From assembly GCA_003963245.1 (NCBI GenBank), contig RXJX01000011.1:62837-126836 (forward strand): a stretch of 64,000 nucleotides of DNA, given 5' to 3'. The stretch is from Neisseriaceae bacterium (GTDB lineage: Bacteria > Pseudomonadota > Gammaproteobacteria > Burkholderiales > UBA11063). Below, piece by piece: positions 1 to 8,035 of this stretch. A program made the position numbers and the translations under genes. The notes under the pieces were generated by a model. That model was not told the DNA's origin, searched no databases, and was given only the letters and a program-made list of their open reading frames with translations. Within the stretch, counting starts at the first letter, position 1; each line of letters begins with the position of its first letter.

Positions 1-1702
1 CATGCAATTTATCTTCCATGAGGAGTAATTTATCTTTTTCACCTTGCATCATTTTAGATACTGGAATTCCGGTAGCACGAGATACTACTTCAGCAATTTC
101 TTCAGCACCAACCTCCGTGCGTAGTAATTGCATTTGCTTGTGTTCACCTTTTTCAGCCTGATGAAGCCTTGCGCTTAATTCGGGTAATTTACCATATTCA
201 AGTTCAGCGACTTTTTGCCAGTCACCCTTGCGTTTGTAGCTTTCAATTTCTGATTTAAGTTTATCAATTTCGTCTTTAATTGATTGCGAGCCTTGGATCA
301 TGGCTTTTTCATTATTCCAGATTTCTTCTAAATCTGCATATTCTTTGCCAAGAGTATTGATTTCATCTTCAATGATTAATAAACGTTTTTTGCTTGCCTC
401 ATCAGATTCTTTTTTGACTGCTTCACGTTCAATTTTGAGCTGAATTAAGCGCCGTTCAAGTTTATCCATTACTTCTGGTTTAGAATCAATCTCCATTTTA
501 ATCCGTGATGCCGCCTCATCAATCAGATCAATTGCTTTATCGGGTAAAAAGCGATCAGTAATATAACGTTGTGATAGTTCAGCCGCAGCAACAATTGCCG
601 GATCAGTAATTTCGACACCATGATGAATCTCATATTTTTCTTGTAAACCGCGTAAAATTGCGATCGTATCTTCAACGCTTGGTTCACCCACTAATACTTT
701 CTGGAACCTGCGTTCTAAAGCCGGATCTTTTTCAATATATTTACGATATTCATCCAAAGTAGTAGCACCAATACAATGTAGTTCACCACGCGATAGGGCA
801 GGTTTTAGCATATTACCTGCATCCATGGCACCTTCAGCTTTACCTGCACCGACCAAAGTGTGAATCTCGTCAATGAAAATTAAAGTTTGACCTTCATCTT
901 GTGCCAATTCATTCAAAACCGCTTTGAGGCGCTCTTCAAATTCACCACGGTATTTAGCTCCAGCCAATAATGAAGCTAAATCTAAAACGAGTAAGCGTTT
1001 ATTTTTAAGACCTTCAGGAACTTCACCATTAACAATTCGTTGCGCCAGCCCCTCAACAATCGCAGTTTTACCAACTCCGGGTTCACCAATTAACACCGGA
1101 TTATTTTTAGTTCTACGTTGTAAAACTTGAATTGCACGACGAATTTCATCATCACGTCCGATAACCGGATCAAGTTTACCAATGCGTGCCCGTTCGGTTA
1201 AATCTACGGTGTATTTTTTGAGCGCTTCACGTTGTTCTTCTGAGTCTTGGCTATCGACCATTTGCCCACCACGAATATCCATGATAACTTTGTTAACGTC
1301 AGCTGTTTTTACGTTAAACTGTTTTAGGATTCTGCCAAGTTCTCCTTTATCTTCAAGTGCGGCTAATAAGAATAATTCTGAGGCAATAAAATTATCTTGC
1401 AGTTTAACCGCAATTTTTTCAGTTACATTGAGTAGATTATTTAAATCACGGGATATGGTAATCTCGCCACCAGTACCAGTTACTTTTGCAATCCGATTTA
1501 TGCTCGCTTGCAATTCTGCCTTTAGCGGGTTAATATTTACACCAACCTTTGCCAACACGCTGGCAATAGTTGAGTTTTCTTCATTGAGCATTGCTAATAG
1601 TAAATGTTGTGGTTCAATATAAGCATTGTCATGAGCTAACGCCAAACTTTGCGCTTCTTGTAGGGCTGTTTGGAATTTGGTAGTTAATTTTTCAAAACGC
1701 AT
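1..1702 (-). CDS. clpB: ATP-dependent disaggregase ClpB, N-terminal two thirds (cut by window start)
   Basis: Hsp100 AAA+ disaggregase that threads aggregated proteins through a hexameric ring together with DnaK in the cytosol. About 567 residues are visible, and the 3' end lies outside the window. Read from the minus strand: the N-terminal Clp repeat domain (about residues 1-145, start MRFEKLT), the first AAA+ domain with Walker A GEPGVGKT near residue 205 and Walker [12 protein letters not shown], then the long charged ClpB-specific coiled-coil middle domain (about residues 400-520), which separates ClpB from ClpA and ClpC. Two adjacent ATG codons (1705 and 1702) lie behind AGGAG. I chose the second because its spacing is better and family members start MRF/MRL. 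A sigma-32-like promoter lies just upstream. The second AAA+ domain cannot be seen. Confidence 0.97.
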   Translation of the reverse strand, partial: MRFEKLTTKFQTALQEAQSLALAHDNAYIEPQHLLLAMLNEENSTIASVLAKVGVNINPLKAELQASINRIAKVTGTGGEITISRDLNNLLNVTEKIAVKLQDNFIASELFLLAALEDKGELGRILKQFNVKTADVNKVIMDIRGGQMVDSQDSEEQREALKKYTVDLTERARIGKLDPVIGRDDEIRRAIQVLQRRTKNNPVLIGEPGVGKTAIVEGLAQRIVNGEVPEGLKNKRLLVLDLASLLAGAKYRGEFEERLKAVLNELAQDEGQTLIFIDEIHTLVGAGKAEGAMDAGNMLKPALSRGELHCIGATTLDEYRKYIEKDPALERRFQKVLVGEPSVEDTIAILRGLQEKYEIHHGVEITDPAIVAAAELSQRYITDRFLPDKAIDLIDEAASRIKMEIDSKPEVMDKLERRLIQLKIEREAVKKESDEASKKRLLIIEDEINTLGKEYADLEEIWNNEKAMIQGSQSIKDEIDKLKSEIESYKRKGDWQKVAELEYGKLPELSARLHQAEKGEHKQMQLLRTEVGAEEIAEVVSRATGIPVSKMMQGEKDKLLLMEDKLH

Positions 1703-1739
1703 CATGTTCTCCTTATCGCGTATCGATTATGTTAACCTT

Positions 1740-1768
1740 TATATGGTGATGGAGAATCAGATTTCAAT
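1740..1768 (-). promoter_or_regulatory. Heat-shock (sigma-32-like) promoter of clpB
   Basis: On the minus strand ATTGAAA (1768-1762) is followed by a 13-base spacer and CACCATATA (1748-1740). The RpoH consensus is CTTGAAA, 13-15 bases, CCCCATNTA, so only one mismatch is seen in each element. It lies about 35 bases before the clpB start, as expected for a heat-shock gene. Confidence 0.7.
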
Positions 1769-1909
1769 AGCCATGAGTAATTATTTTAGATTTTTCTAAA
1801 GTATTGTAAGCTTTGCCAAACTTTGGGCGCATACATTAGTTATAAATTTAAGCTATAATAGCGGTTTGATTGATTATTGTTAATTATATTGTGGTTTGTA
1901 AGGTGGTCT

Positions 1910-2647
1910 ATGTCTGAATTACGTGTTAAGAATAGTATACCATTAGGAATAGCTTGGCTGTGGGTTAAATCTAGCTTTGCAACTTTTCGTGAGAAGCCAA
2001 TTCATTTTTTTGCTTTTGCTATTGCCTATGTTTTATTTTCTTTATTTCCTTTTTTTGGTGCATTTTTGGCTGTATTTGTACTAGCTAGGATTTATTCAAG
2101 TGCGGATAAAATTGTTAAAAATGAGAATTTTGACGTTGCATTAAATTTGGCTGAGTTTTTCCGTCGGCGTAATATATTGAGTTATGCTCTTTTTTGCATG
2201 GGATTTGATTTAGTTGCGATGTCTGCAATTAGTGAGACTTTGAACTCGTGGGGTGTTAATACCTCAGCAATGAACCCAACAACTATGAGTGATCCGCAAA
2301 TACTATATTTATTGGTAGGCGTTAGTATTTTTCGCCATGTATTTTTTGGAATTTCGCTAGTTATTGTTAGTTTTAATCCCGAAGTAAAAATTTTGCAATC
2401 ATTGATGCTTAGCTGGAAATTTATTATTAAAAATTTAGTAGTATTAATTTTTGCATTATTTTTGCTATTGCCGTTTTTGGTGATTCCTCTTTATTTAAGT
2501 ATGTTATTGGCTGTATCGGTTAATAACCCAATAATATTTGGATTTGCAGCAGTGATAATGTTAATTGTCATTCTTTTGTTTATTAGCGTAACTGCGATTT
2601 TTAGTTATGAATTATATCAAGATGGATTTACCAATGAAGAATTGTAA
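1910..2647 (+). CDS. Polytopic inner-membrane protein, BPSS1780-like
   Basis: Unnamed membrane protein of 245 residues with about six hydrophobic segments and a cytosolic N-terminus. The opening, with PLGIAWLWVKSSFATF followed by a two-helix hairpin and a short loop, resembles the BPSS1780 family of uncharacterised betaproteobacterial membrane proteins. I recognise the pattern only and could not align it. The start at 1910 is chosen over an upstream in-frame codon at 1877 because AAGGTGG sits 4-6 bases before it and the upstream 11 residues are not family-like. A second protein of the same size and layout follows at 2767, so the two may be diverged duplicates. No catalytic motif is visible and no function is assigned. 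Confidence 0.75.
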   Translation: MSELRVKNSIPLGIAWLWVKSSFATFREKPIHFFAFAIAYVLFSLFPFFGAFLAVFVLARIYSSADKIVKNENFDVALNLAEFFRRRNILSYALFCMGFDLVAMSAISETLNSWGVNTSAMNPTTMSDPQILYLLVGVSIFRHVFFGISLVIVSFNPEVKILQSLMLSWKFIIKNLVVLIFALFLLLPFLVIPLYLSMLLAVSVNNPIIFGFAAVIMLIVILLFISVTAIFSYELYQDGFTNEEL

Positions 2648-2657
2648 CTGCTCACCC

Positions 2658-2740
2658 TATGCAGTAACAGCGTTGTCACAAGGCTCCTCATGGACTTCTC
2701 GTGTACACTACGTCGCCTTGTTCCTAACTCTTACAGCATA
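2658..2740. repeat. Long imperfect inverted repeat between two membrane-protein genes
   Basis: The arms at 2658-2684 and 2715-2740 are imperfect reverse complements: TATGCAGTAACAG and ACAAGGC on the left against GCCTTGT and a TTACAGCATA end on the right. The 30-base centre contains the palindrome GTGTACAC. There is no T-tract, so it is not a typical terminator. It may be a small dispersed (MITE- or REP-like) element or an RNA structure in the mRNA. No second copy was seen in the window. Confidence 0.5.
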
Positions 2741-2766
2741 TTATGACAGTTTCTGGATGGATAATT

Positions 2767-3510
2767 ATGAAAAATGATCAAATACTCATAGTTCAGCGAG
2801 TTAAGTTTAGCGCTTTTTTACACTGGATTAGTGCTGGAGCTATATCTTTATGGCTAAATCCGTGGCGTTTGCTTTTACTTAGTGCTATTTGTTTGTCGTT
2901 GTTTGGTTTTGGTTTGCTCGCAGGCAGTGTTTTACAAAGTAATTTTGTAATTGTAACGATTGCATCATTATGCTTGAGTTTAATTTTTCCTTTACTTTTA
3001 TCTTGTCTGGCTATTGCGGAGTATAAGCAAGGGCTACATGAAGAATTACAATTTAAACTAATCTTTCGTGCATTTTGGCAGGGTACCAATTTGCGCTTGG
3101 TGATCGTTTATGCGTTACTTGTGCTATTGGTTTCATTGAGCTGTAGTTATTTACTCTATCTATTACCTGAATATCAAGCTGTGCTTAGCTATATCTTAGA
3201 AGCAGCATTGGCCTTGTTGCAGATAATTATGCTAATTGCTATTCCGGCAAATATTAGTTATCAGGGTAAACCATTTCACGCTTTGGCATATGGCTTGCGT
3301 GCGTTTGGCGTAAATTTTATTCCATGTATGCTATTTTTTTTAATGGTATTTGTAACCTTATTTGCGGCTATTGCGGTAGCTAAGTTAGCTGCTCTACTAA
3401 TTGGAAGTTGGGCATTGATTATATATGTTTTAGAATTATGGCTATTTGTAACTTGGCTTGGTTTAGCTTCGGCAAAAATGGCGCAAGATTTATTGACGGT
3501 AGATGCATAA
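2767..3510 (+). CDS. Polytopic inner-membrane protein, possibly paralogous to the preceding one
   Basis: A 247-residue membrane protein with about six hydrophobic segments (roughly residues 22-48, 52-70, 98-120, 130-165, 180-215 and 220-235). Its size and opening (HWISAGAISLWLNPWRLLLLSA) resemble the protein at 1910 and the BPSS1780-like pattern: a short amphipathic stretch, WxxNPW, then a helical hairpin. The start at 2767 is preferred to 2743 because GGATGG lies six bases upstream. It runs directly into the folate genes with the next start 25 bases after its stop, so it may be co-transcribed with them. Function is unknown. Confidence 0.7.
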   Translation: MKNDQILIVQRVKFSAFLHWISAGAISLWLNPWRLLLLSAICLSLFGFGLLAGSVLQSNFVIVTIASLCLSLIFPLLLSCLAIAEYKQGLHEELQFKLIFRAFWQGTNLRLVIVYALLVLLVSLSCSYLLYLLPEYQAVLSYILEAALALLQIIMLIAIPANISYQGKPFHALAYGLRAFGVNFIPCMLFFLMVFVTLFAAIAVAKLAALLIGSWALIIYVLELWLFVTWLGLASAKMAQDLLTVDA

Positions 3511-3535
3511 AGTTAAACTTTTACGCGGTAGAAAT

Positions 3536-4366
3536 ATGAAAATATTAATTAATGATTTAAAGACTGAGGCGATAATTGGTTGTTATGACTATGAGCGTGA
3601 TCAAAAACAGCCGCTAGTGATCAATTTAGAGTTAGAACTAGGGAACTGGAGTTATCCGGATGAACTAGTTCATACCGTCAGCTATGACGAATTATGTCAA
3701 CTAATCCGCGAGCTAACACAAGCCAGCAAATTTTTACTATTGGAGAGTCTGGCACATTATTTAGTTAATGAATTATTTACGCGCTATTCACAAATCAAGC
3801 ATATTAATGTAAACATAAGTAAACCTGATGTATGTGATGCTCTGGATTGTCTTATTCGGGTTGAATACGCTCAAAACCGGCAATATAAAATAGCTCTGGC
3901 ATTAGGCTCCAATCTTAATAATCCTCAACAGCAATTAATTAGTGGCATCGAGTTTTTAAGTGAGATTGTCAGTGAAATAAAAGTAGCTCCATTTTATAAA
4001 AGTTCACCGCAAGGTTTTAGCGAACAAGATGATTTTTATAATACCTGTATAAGTGGTATTACCACGCTTGAACCGCAAGAGCTCTTGATTGCTTTGAAAA
4101 AAATTGAAAAGCGAATGGGTAAATCAGAGCAATTTACCAATGGTCCGCGGATTATTGATTTAGATATTATTTTATTTGAAGGGCAAATAGTACAGGGCTT
4201 ATTTTTGCAAATTCCTCATCCACGGATGCATGAGCGCGATTTTGTGTTGCAACCATTAGCTGAGATTGAGCCAAATTGGCTTCATCCAAAACTGCTTTTA
4301 AGTATCAAGGAGTTACTTGCTAATTTAAAATCTAATCAACAATTTATTTTGCAGCAAGTGATGTAA
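3536..4366 (+). CDS. folBK: Bifunctional dihydroneopterin aldolase / HPPK (FolB-FolK fusion)
   Basis: Catalyses two consecutive steps of folate synthesis: cleavage of 7,8-dihydroneopterin to 6-hydroxymethyldihydropterin, then its pyrophosphorylation. Residues 1 to about 113 are FolB, with the IIGCYDYER entry, the LLESLAHYL segment carrying the conserved Glu, and the VNISKP Lys. From about residue 118 (ALALGSN) onward is FolK, with the GPRIIDLDI signature and IPHPRMHERDFVLQPL. Each half has normal length, so this is a true fusion rather than a frameshift. The start at 3536 is used because FolB proteins begin MxI/MxIxI; a start at 3503 would add a non-homologous stretch overlapping the previous gene. 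The folP start overlaps the stop (TAATG). Confidence 0.93.
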   Translation: MKILINDLKTEAIIGCYDYERDQKQPLVINLELELGNWSYPDELVHTVSYDELCQLIRELTQASKFLLLESLAHYLVNELFTRYSQIKHINVNISKPDVCDALDCLIRVEYAQNRQYKIALALGSNLNNPQQQLISGIEFLSEIVSEIKVAPFYKSSPQGFSEQDDFYNTCISGITTLEPQELLIALKKIEKRMGKSEQFTNGPRIIDLDIILFEGQIVQGLFLQIPHPRMHERDFVLQPLAEIEPNWLHPKLLLSIKELLANLKSNQQFILQQVM

Positions 4367-5523
4367 TGTTTTTGTATCTCTTATCTACCAGCTCAGTTCA
4401 GGAATTAAGAGCGGCGCTACGCCAAATAAAACTAGAATTTAGCTATGCAAGTTACTATTCTTTAGCAAATAAATTCTATTTATTAATTGAGACCGCACAG
4501 CCGATCCCAAATAAAGAGCGGTTTATACCTCCATCAGAAGTCAATAATTTTACTAACCCTGAGCTAGTTTTGAAGTCGTGGGCATACAGCGAATTAGTGC
4601 AAGACATCAACTGGCTTAACTATGAGCAAAAATCACAAGCTAGTCATAATGGCTGTAGTCTATTTGTGGGTGATGTCGAGATAAAGCGCTCTTTTTTGCC
4701 TTTATCTGAATTAATGTTGATAATCAATCAAACTCCGGATTCTTTTTCAGATGGTGGTAAATATTTCCAGCAAATTGATAAAATAATTGAAGAATTAGAG
4801 CCTGCTTTAGCTGCTGGAGTGAGTATTATTGATGTGGGAGCAGAATCTACTCGTCCAGGCGCTGTGGCACTAAGTTCTGCAGAGGAGATTAAGCGTTTAG
4901 AACCATTGTTGGTGGTTTTAAATCAACTTAAATCATGTTACTCCTTTAAGTTGAGCCTAGATAGCTTTCGCGCGCAAACGCTGCTGCATTTTTTACCTTA
5001 TTTGGATATTATTAATGATGTTTCAGGCGAATTAGATTCTGATTACCTACGACAGATTAGAGATGCTGATAAAAGTTATGCCTTTATGCATAGTTTAACG
5101 ATACCTGCCAATCCACAAATTGTGTTAGACATTGATTGTGATCCATGTGCTGAAATTATGCAATGGGCAGAGAGTAAGCTTGAGCGGCTTCTTGGCCTTG
5201 GATTTACAAATAATCAATTAATCTGTGATCCGGGGATTGGCTTCAATAAAACTGCTGCCCAATCATGGTATTTATTGAGAAATATTTCATGCTTACAAAG
5301 TTTAGGTGTTGAATTATTAGTCGGGCACTCACGTAAGCGCTTTTTAGATAAGGTTACGCTTGCAGAATATGCCGGACGAGATGATGAGAGCGCTGCAGTT
5401 GCTAATTATTTAGCCACACAAAGTGTTGATTATATTCGGATGCATGATTATCGAAAATATTTTAAGTTAGTTAGAGCGAACAACCAATTGGAACGCAAAT
5501 ATTATAGTGCGAGAAGCAAATGA
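4366..5523 (+). CDS. folP: Dihydropteroate synthase with a long N-terminal extension
   Basis: Condenses 6-hydroxymethyldihydropterin pyrophosphate with p-aminobenzoate to dihydropteroate, the sulfonamide-target step. Core signatures are present in order: NQTPDSFSDGG (about 121-131), GAESTRPGA, SLDSF, INDVSG, CDPGIGFN, VGHSRKRF and the terminal RMHD. At 385 residues it is about 100 longer than usual. The extra part is N-terminal (residues 1 to about 100) and shows no motif I know, although it starts in phase with the preceding gene (TAATG overlap), so it is translated. The first loop reads NQTP where NVTP is usual. It lies between folBK and folC; its PABA substrate comes from the pabA/pabBC genes on the opposite strand. 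Confidence 0.93.
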   Translation: MFLYLLSTSSVQELRAALRQIKLEFSYASYYSLANKFYLLIETAQPIPNKERFIPPSEVNNFTNPELVLKSWAYSELVQDINWLNYEQKSQASHNGCSLFVGDVEIKRSFLPLSELMLIINQTPDSFSDGGKYFQQIDKIIEELEPALAAGVSIIDVGAESTRPGAVALSSAEEIKRLEPLLVVLNQLKSCYSFKLSLDSFRAQTLLHFLPYLDIINDVSGELDSDYLRQIRDADKSYAFMHSLTIPANPQIVLDIDCDPCAEIMQWAESKLERLLGLGFTNNQLICDPGIGFNKTAAQSWYLLRNISCLQSLGVELLVGHSRKRFLDKVTLAEYAGRDDESAAVANYLATQSVDYIRMHDYRKYFKLVRANNQLERKYYSARSK

Positions 5524-6755
5524 ATCAACACCAAATTTTGGCTGAATTAGCCAATTTAAATCCACCACAAACTGAGTTTAATACCAATGCTATTAAAAGA
5601 GCATTGCGATTATGTGATGAGCCACAATTTAAATATCAAGTAATCCATATTACGGGAACTAATGGTAAAGGTTCGACAGCAGCATTTCTTGAAGCTGGGC
5701 TATTAGCGGCTGGTTATAAAATTGGAAAGTATACTAGTCCATATATTCATTGCTTGAACGAATGTATATTAGTAAATCAACAGCAAATTAATGATAATGA
5801 TTTGGCTAATCTATATCTGGAGCTTAAAGAACTATTAAAACCTAGCTCAATTTTACTTAGCTCGTTCGAGATGTTGACACTGATTATGTTTGTCTATTTC
5901 TCGCGTTGCGGTATTGACTATTTGGTGCTGGAGACGGGATTTGGTGGTTTGGATGATGCGACTAATGTGGTCGATAGTAAATACAGTATTATTACCAATA
6001 TTGCCTTGGAACATACCCAATGGCTGGGTAATAGTTTAGCAGATATTGCACGACATAAAGCTGGGATTATTCATAACGGTAAAACGATTATTGCTAATAC
6101 TATCCCCGAATTAATCTCTGCAGTTAGGGCACGGACGAATAATTACGTTAAGGTGCTGGAAAAATACAATTACCATAGTAAGCTTGACTCATCTCGTTTT
6201 ATTACGCGCTTATGGTTTGATTCTAGTGAATATCAAAATAAGTACGTAGAACTTGGCTTATTTGGACATTTTCAGACGCGTAATTTTTTGGCTGCCTATG
6301 AAGTTTTGCAGGATATTGGTATTAGTGATGCAACGATTTTTGCTGCTGCTAAGCAGGTTAAGTGGTCAGGACGCTTGCAGTTATTACAAAAAAATCCGCA
6401 CATCATTACTGATGCCTCACATAATGCTGCGGGGTGCCAAGTTTTAGTCCAATCGCTTGAGCCATTCATTAATCCAGAAGATTGCGTGCTAATTGCCTCT
6501 GTTCTGCGTGATAAAGACCGTGAAGAGATGTTAAGACTTTATGCTAAACTTGCAACTACTTTAGTGGTTTGCAATCTCTTTGAGCAGCCTCGTGCAACTC
6601 CTGCTTTAGAGTTAGCCAAGTTGGCGCATGGTAAATTTGCACAAATTCATATTTATAATGCACCTAATATGGCGTTGATAGCTGCCAAGCGAATGAAGAA
6701 GAAATTTATTATCATCAGTGGCTCAACGTATTTGCTAAAGTACTTTGTTAAATAA
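5520..6755 (+). CDS. folC: Dihydrofolate synthase / folylpolyglutamate synthase
   Basis: ATP-dependent Mur-ligase-family enzyme that adds glutamate to dihydropteroate and lengthens the polyglutamate tail of folates in the cytosol. The 411 residues carry the P-loop ITGTNGKGST near residue 45, the KYTSPY segment, LETGFGGLDDATNV, and the C-terminal-domain DASHN motif. All are characteristic of FolC rather than of MurC-F. It overlaps the folP stop by four bases (ATGA), which implies translational coupling. The length is slightly below the E. coli protein but nothing essential seems missing. Confidence 0.95.
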   Translation: MNQHQILAELANLNPPQTEFNTNAIKRALRLCDEPQFKYQVIHITGTNGKGSTAAFLEAGLLAAGYKIGKYTSPYIHCLNECILVNQQQINDNDLANLYLELKELLKPSSILLSSFEMLTLIMFVYFSRCGIDYLVLETGFGGLDDATNVVDSKYSIITNIALEHTQWLGNSLADIARHKAGIIHNGKTIIANTIPELISAVRARTNNYVKVLEKYNYHSKLDSSRFITRLWFDSSEYQNKYVELGLFGHFQTRNFLAAYEVLQDIGISDATIFAAAKQVKWSGRLQLLQKNPHIITDASHNAAGCQVLVQSLEPFINPEDCVLIASVLRDKDREEMLRLYAKLATTLVVCNLFEQPRATPALELAKLAHGKFAQIHIYNAPNMALIAAKRMKKKFIIISGSTYLLKYFVK

Positions 6756-6773
6756 GCTCTAAAAGGAATAAAG

Positions 6774-7442
6774 ATGAAGCAATACGATCAGCATTTAGGA
6801 ATAAAGATTCATCAGCTCTTAATCCAGCAAAATTTGGAAAATCAGGCTGATTTCGCTAAAGTTGCCGAATGTCAAGAGAACGAGTATCAAGAGGCAATTA
6901 AGACTAAATTTGCTGAAGTGCTAAATTTGCTTGGATTTGCGACAAATGAAGCTGAAAATCATAATACTGCCAAGCGGGTAATTGATCTTTACCTCCAAGA
7001 ACGTTTTTGGGGGTTAGATTATCATAAATTTCCAACTTTTACGACAATGCCGAATGAGTTTAACTATCGAGAGCCGCTAATTGCCAGTAATATCACATTC
7101 CAAACCAGTTGTGAACACCATTTGGTGGCGGTCAAGGGGCATGCGGTAATTGCCTATATTCCCAAAGATCATCTAGTTGGACTGGGTAAGCTTAATCAAA
7201 TCTTACATTTTTTTGCTGCACGCCCACAATTGCAGGAGCGTTTGACTAGACAAGTATTTGTTGTGCTCCAAGAGTTATTGGATACTGAAGACGTTGCTGT
7301 AGTAATTAAAGCGCAGCATGACTGCATGAATAATCATGGAGTTATTAATGATGACACTTGGCATAGCAGCACTCAGTTTGGCGGTGTGTTTAAGGATGAT
7401 GCAGAGCTGCAAATTCGACTTCTCAATAATTTTATGCAGTAA
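6774..7442 (+). CDS. folE: GTP cyclohydrolase I
   Basis: Zinc enzyme that converts GTP to dihydroneopterin triphosphate, the committed step of folate synthesis. It has 222 residues. The zinc-ligand pair of the CEHH motif and the third ligand Cys in HDCMNNHGV are present, as are YIPKDHLVGLGKLNQI and the C-terminal GGVFKDD (normally GGxF/L). One position differs from the usual HxCMxxRGV: the Arg is His here, within the GTP-binding region. AAAGGA lies upstream of the start. The gene closes the folBK-folP-folC-folE cluster and ends only five bases from the convergent pabA stop, leaving no room for a separate terminator. Confidence 0.95.
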   Translation: MKQYDQHLGIKIHQLLIQQNLENQADFAKVAECQENEYQEAIKTKFAEVLNLLGFATNEAENHNTAKRVIDLYLQERFWGLDYHKFPTFTTMPNEFNYREPLIASNITFQTSCEHHLVAVKGHAVIAYIPKDHLVGLGKLNQILHFFAARPQLQERLTRQVFVVLQELLDTEDVAVVIKAQHDCMNNHGVINDDTWHSSTQFGGVFKDDAELQIRLLNNFMQ

Positions 7443-7447
7443 ATCGA

Positions 7448-8035
7448 TTATTTTGTTCTGATCGATAAGAAGTTTTTTAGCAACTCTTTGCCATATTGAC
7501 TTGTTACTGATTCGGGGTGAAACTGTATGCCATAAATTGATAGTTTTGGATGGTGGATTGCCATGATTTCGCCATCGTTGGTTTCTGCGCTAACCTGTAC
7601 TTCACTGTCTATGATTGATGCATTATCAATCAATAATGAGTGGTAACGGGTTACCTCAAAGCTTGATGGTAGCTTATTGAAGATTGTGCTATTTTGATCG
7701 TGGATGATCTTACTGATAATACCATGGCAAATTTGCTTAGCGGTAACTATTCGTGCACCATATATTTCAGCAATTAATTGATGCCCAAGGCAAATTCCTA
7801 AAAGGGGAATATTGCGTTTAATTGCTTGCCTGATTAATTCTTTGGTGGCTATTAGCTCAATATCACTTGGGTGTCCAGGACCTGGCCCGATAATTATATG
7901 ACTGGGATTAATTTCAGCTAATGTTGTGCTATTGATTTGATCAGTTTTAAGCATACAATATTTAGGCATAATTGCACGGCAATAGTCAGCAATCATTGCG
8001 CTAAATGAATCATAATGGTCAATTATCAAGAGCAT
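7448..8035 (-). CDS. pabA: Aminodeoxychorismate synthase, glutamine amidotransferase subunit
   Basis: Class I glutamine amidotransferase that supplies ammonia to PabB for p-aminobenzoate synthesis. Of 195 residues, it shows the DHYDSF opening, GPGPGHPSD, the nucleophile Cys in LLGICLGHQ, and the catalytic His-Glu in FHPES. The start at 8035 is chosen because GGAG lies six bases upstream and MLLIIDHYDSF is the normal family opening; an in-frame ATG at 8047 would leave no such signal. It overlaps the 3' end of pabBC by 17 bases. The sequence alone cannot exclude anthranilate synthase (TrpG) use, but the pairing with pabBC and the folate cluster supports PabA. Confidence 0.9.
   Translation of the reverse strand: MLLIIDHYDSFSAMIADYCRAIMPKYCMLKTDQINSTTLAEINPSHIIIGPGPGHPSDIELIATKELIRQAIKRNIPLLGICLGHQLIAEIYGARIVTAKQICHGIISKIIHDQNSTIFNKLPSSFEVTRYHSLLIDNASIIDSEVQVSAETNDGEIMAIHHPKLSIYGIQFHPESVTSQYGKELLKNFLSIRTK

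Noticed and set aside
924..1622. Plus-strand open frames over the clpB region
   Set aside because: The minus strand encodes an uninterrupted, highly conserved ClpB; the plus-strand frames have no starts with ribosome-binding sites and are mirror images of it.
6270..6285. Resemblance to the Neisseria DNA-uptake sequence (TTCAGACG)
   Set aside because: Only a partial single match inside folC and no other copies noticed, so there is no evidence for an uptake-sequence system.
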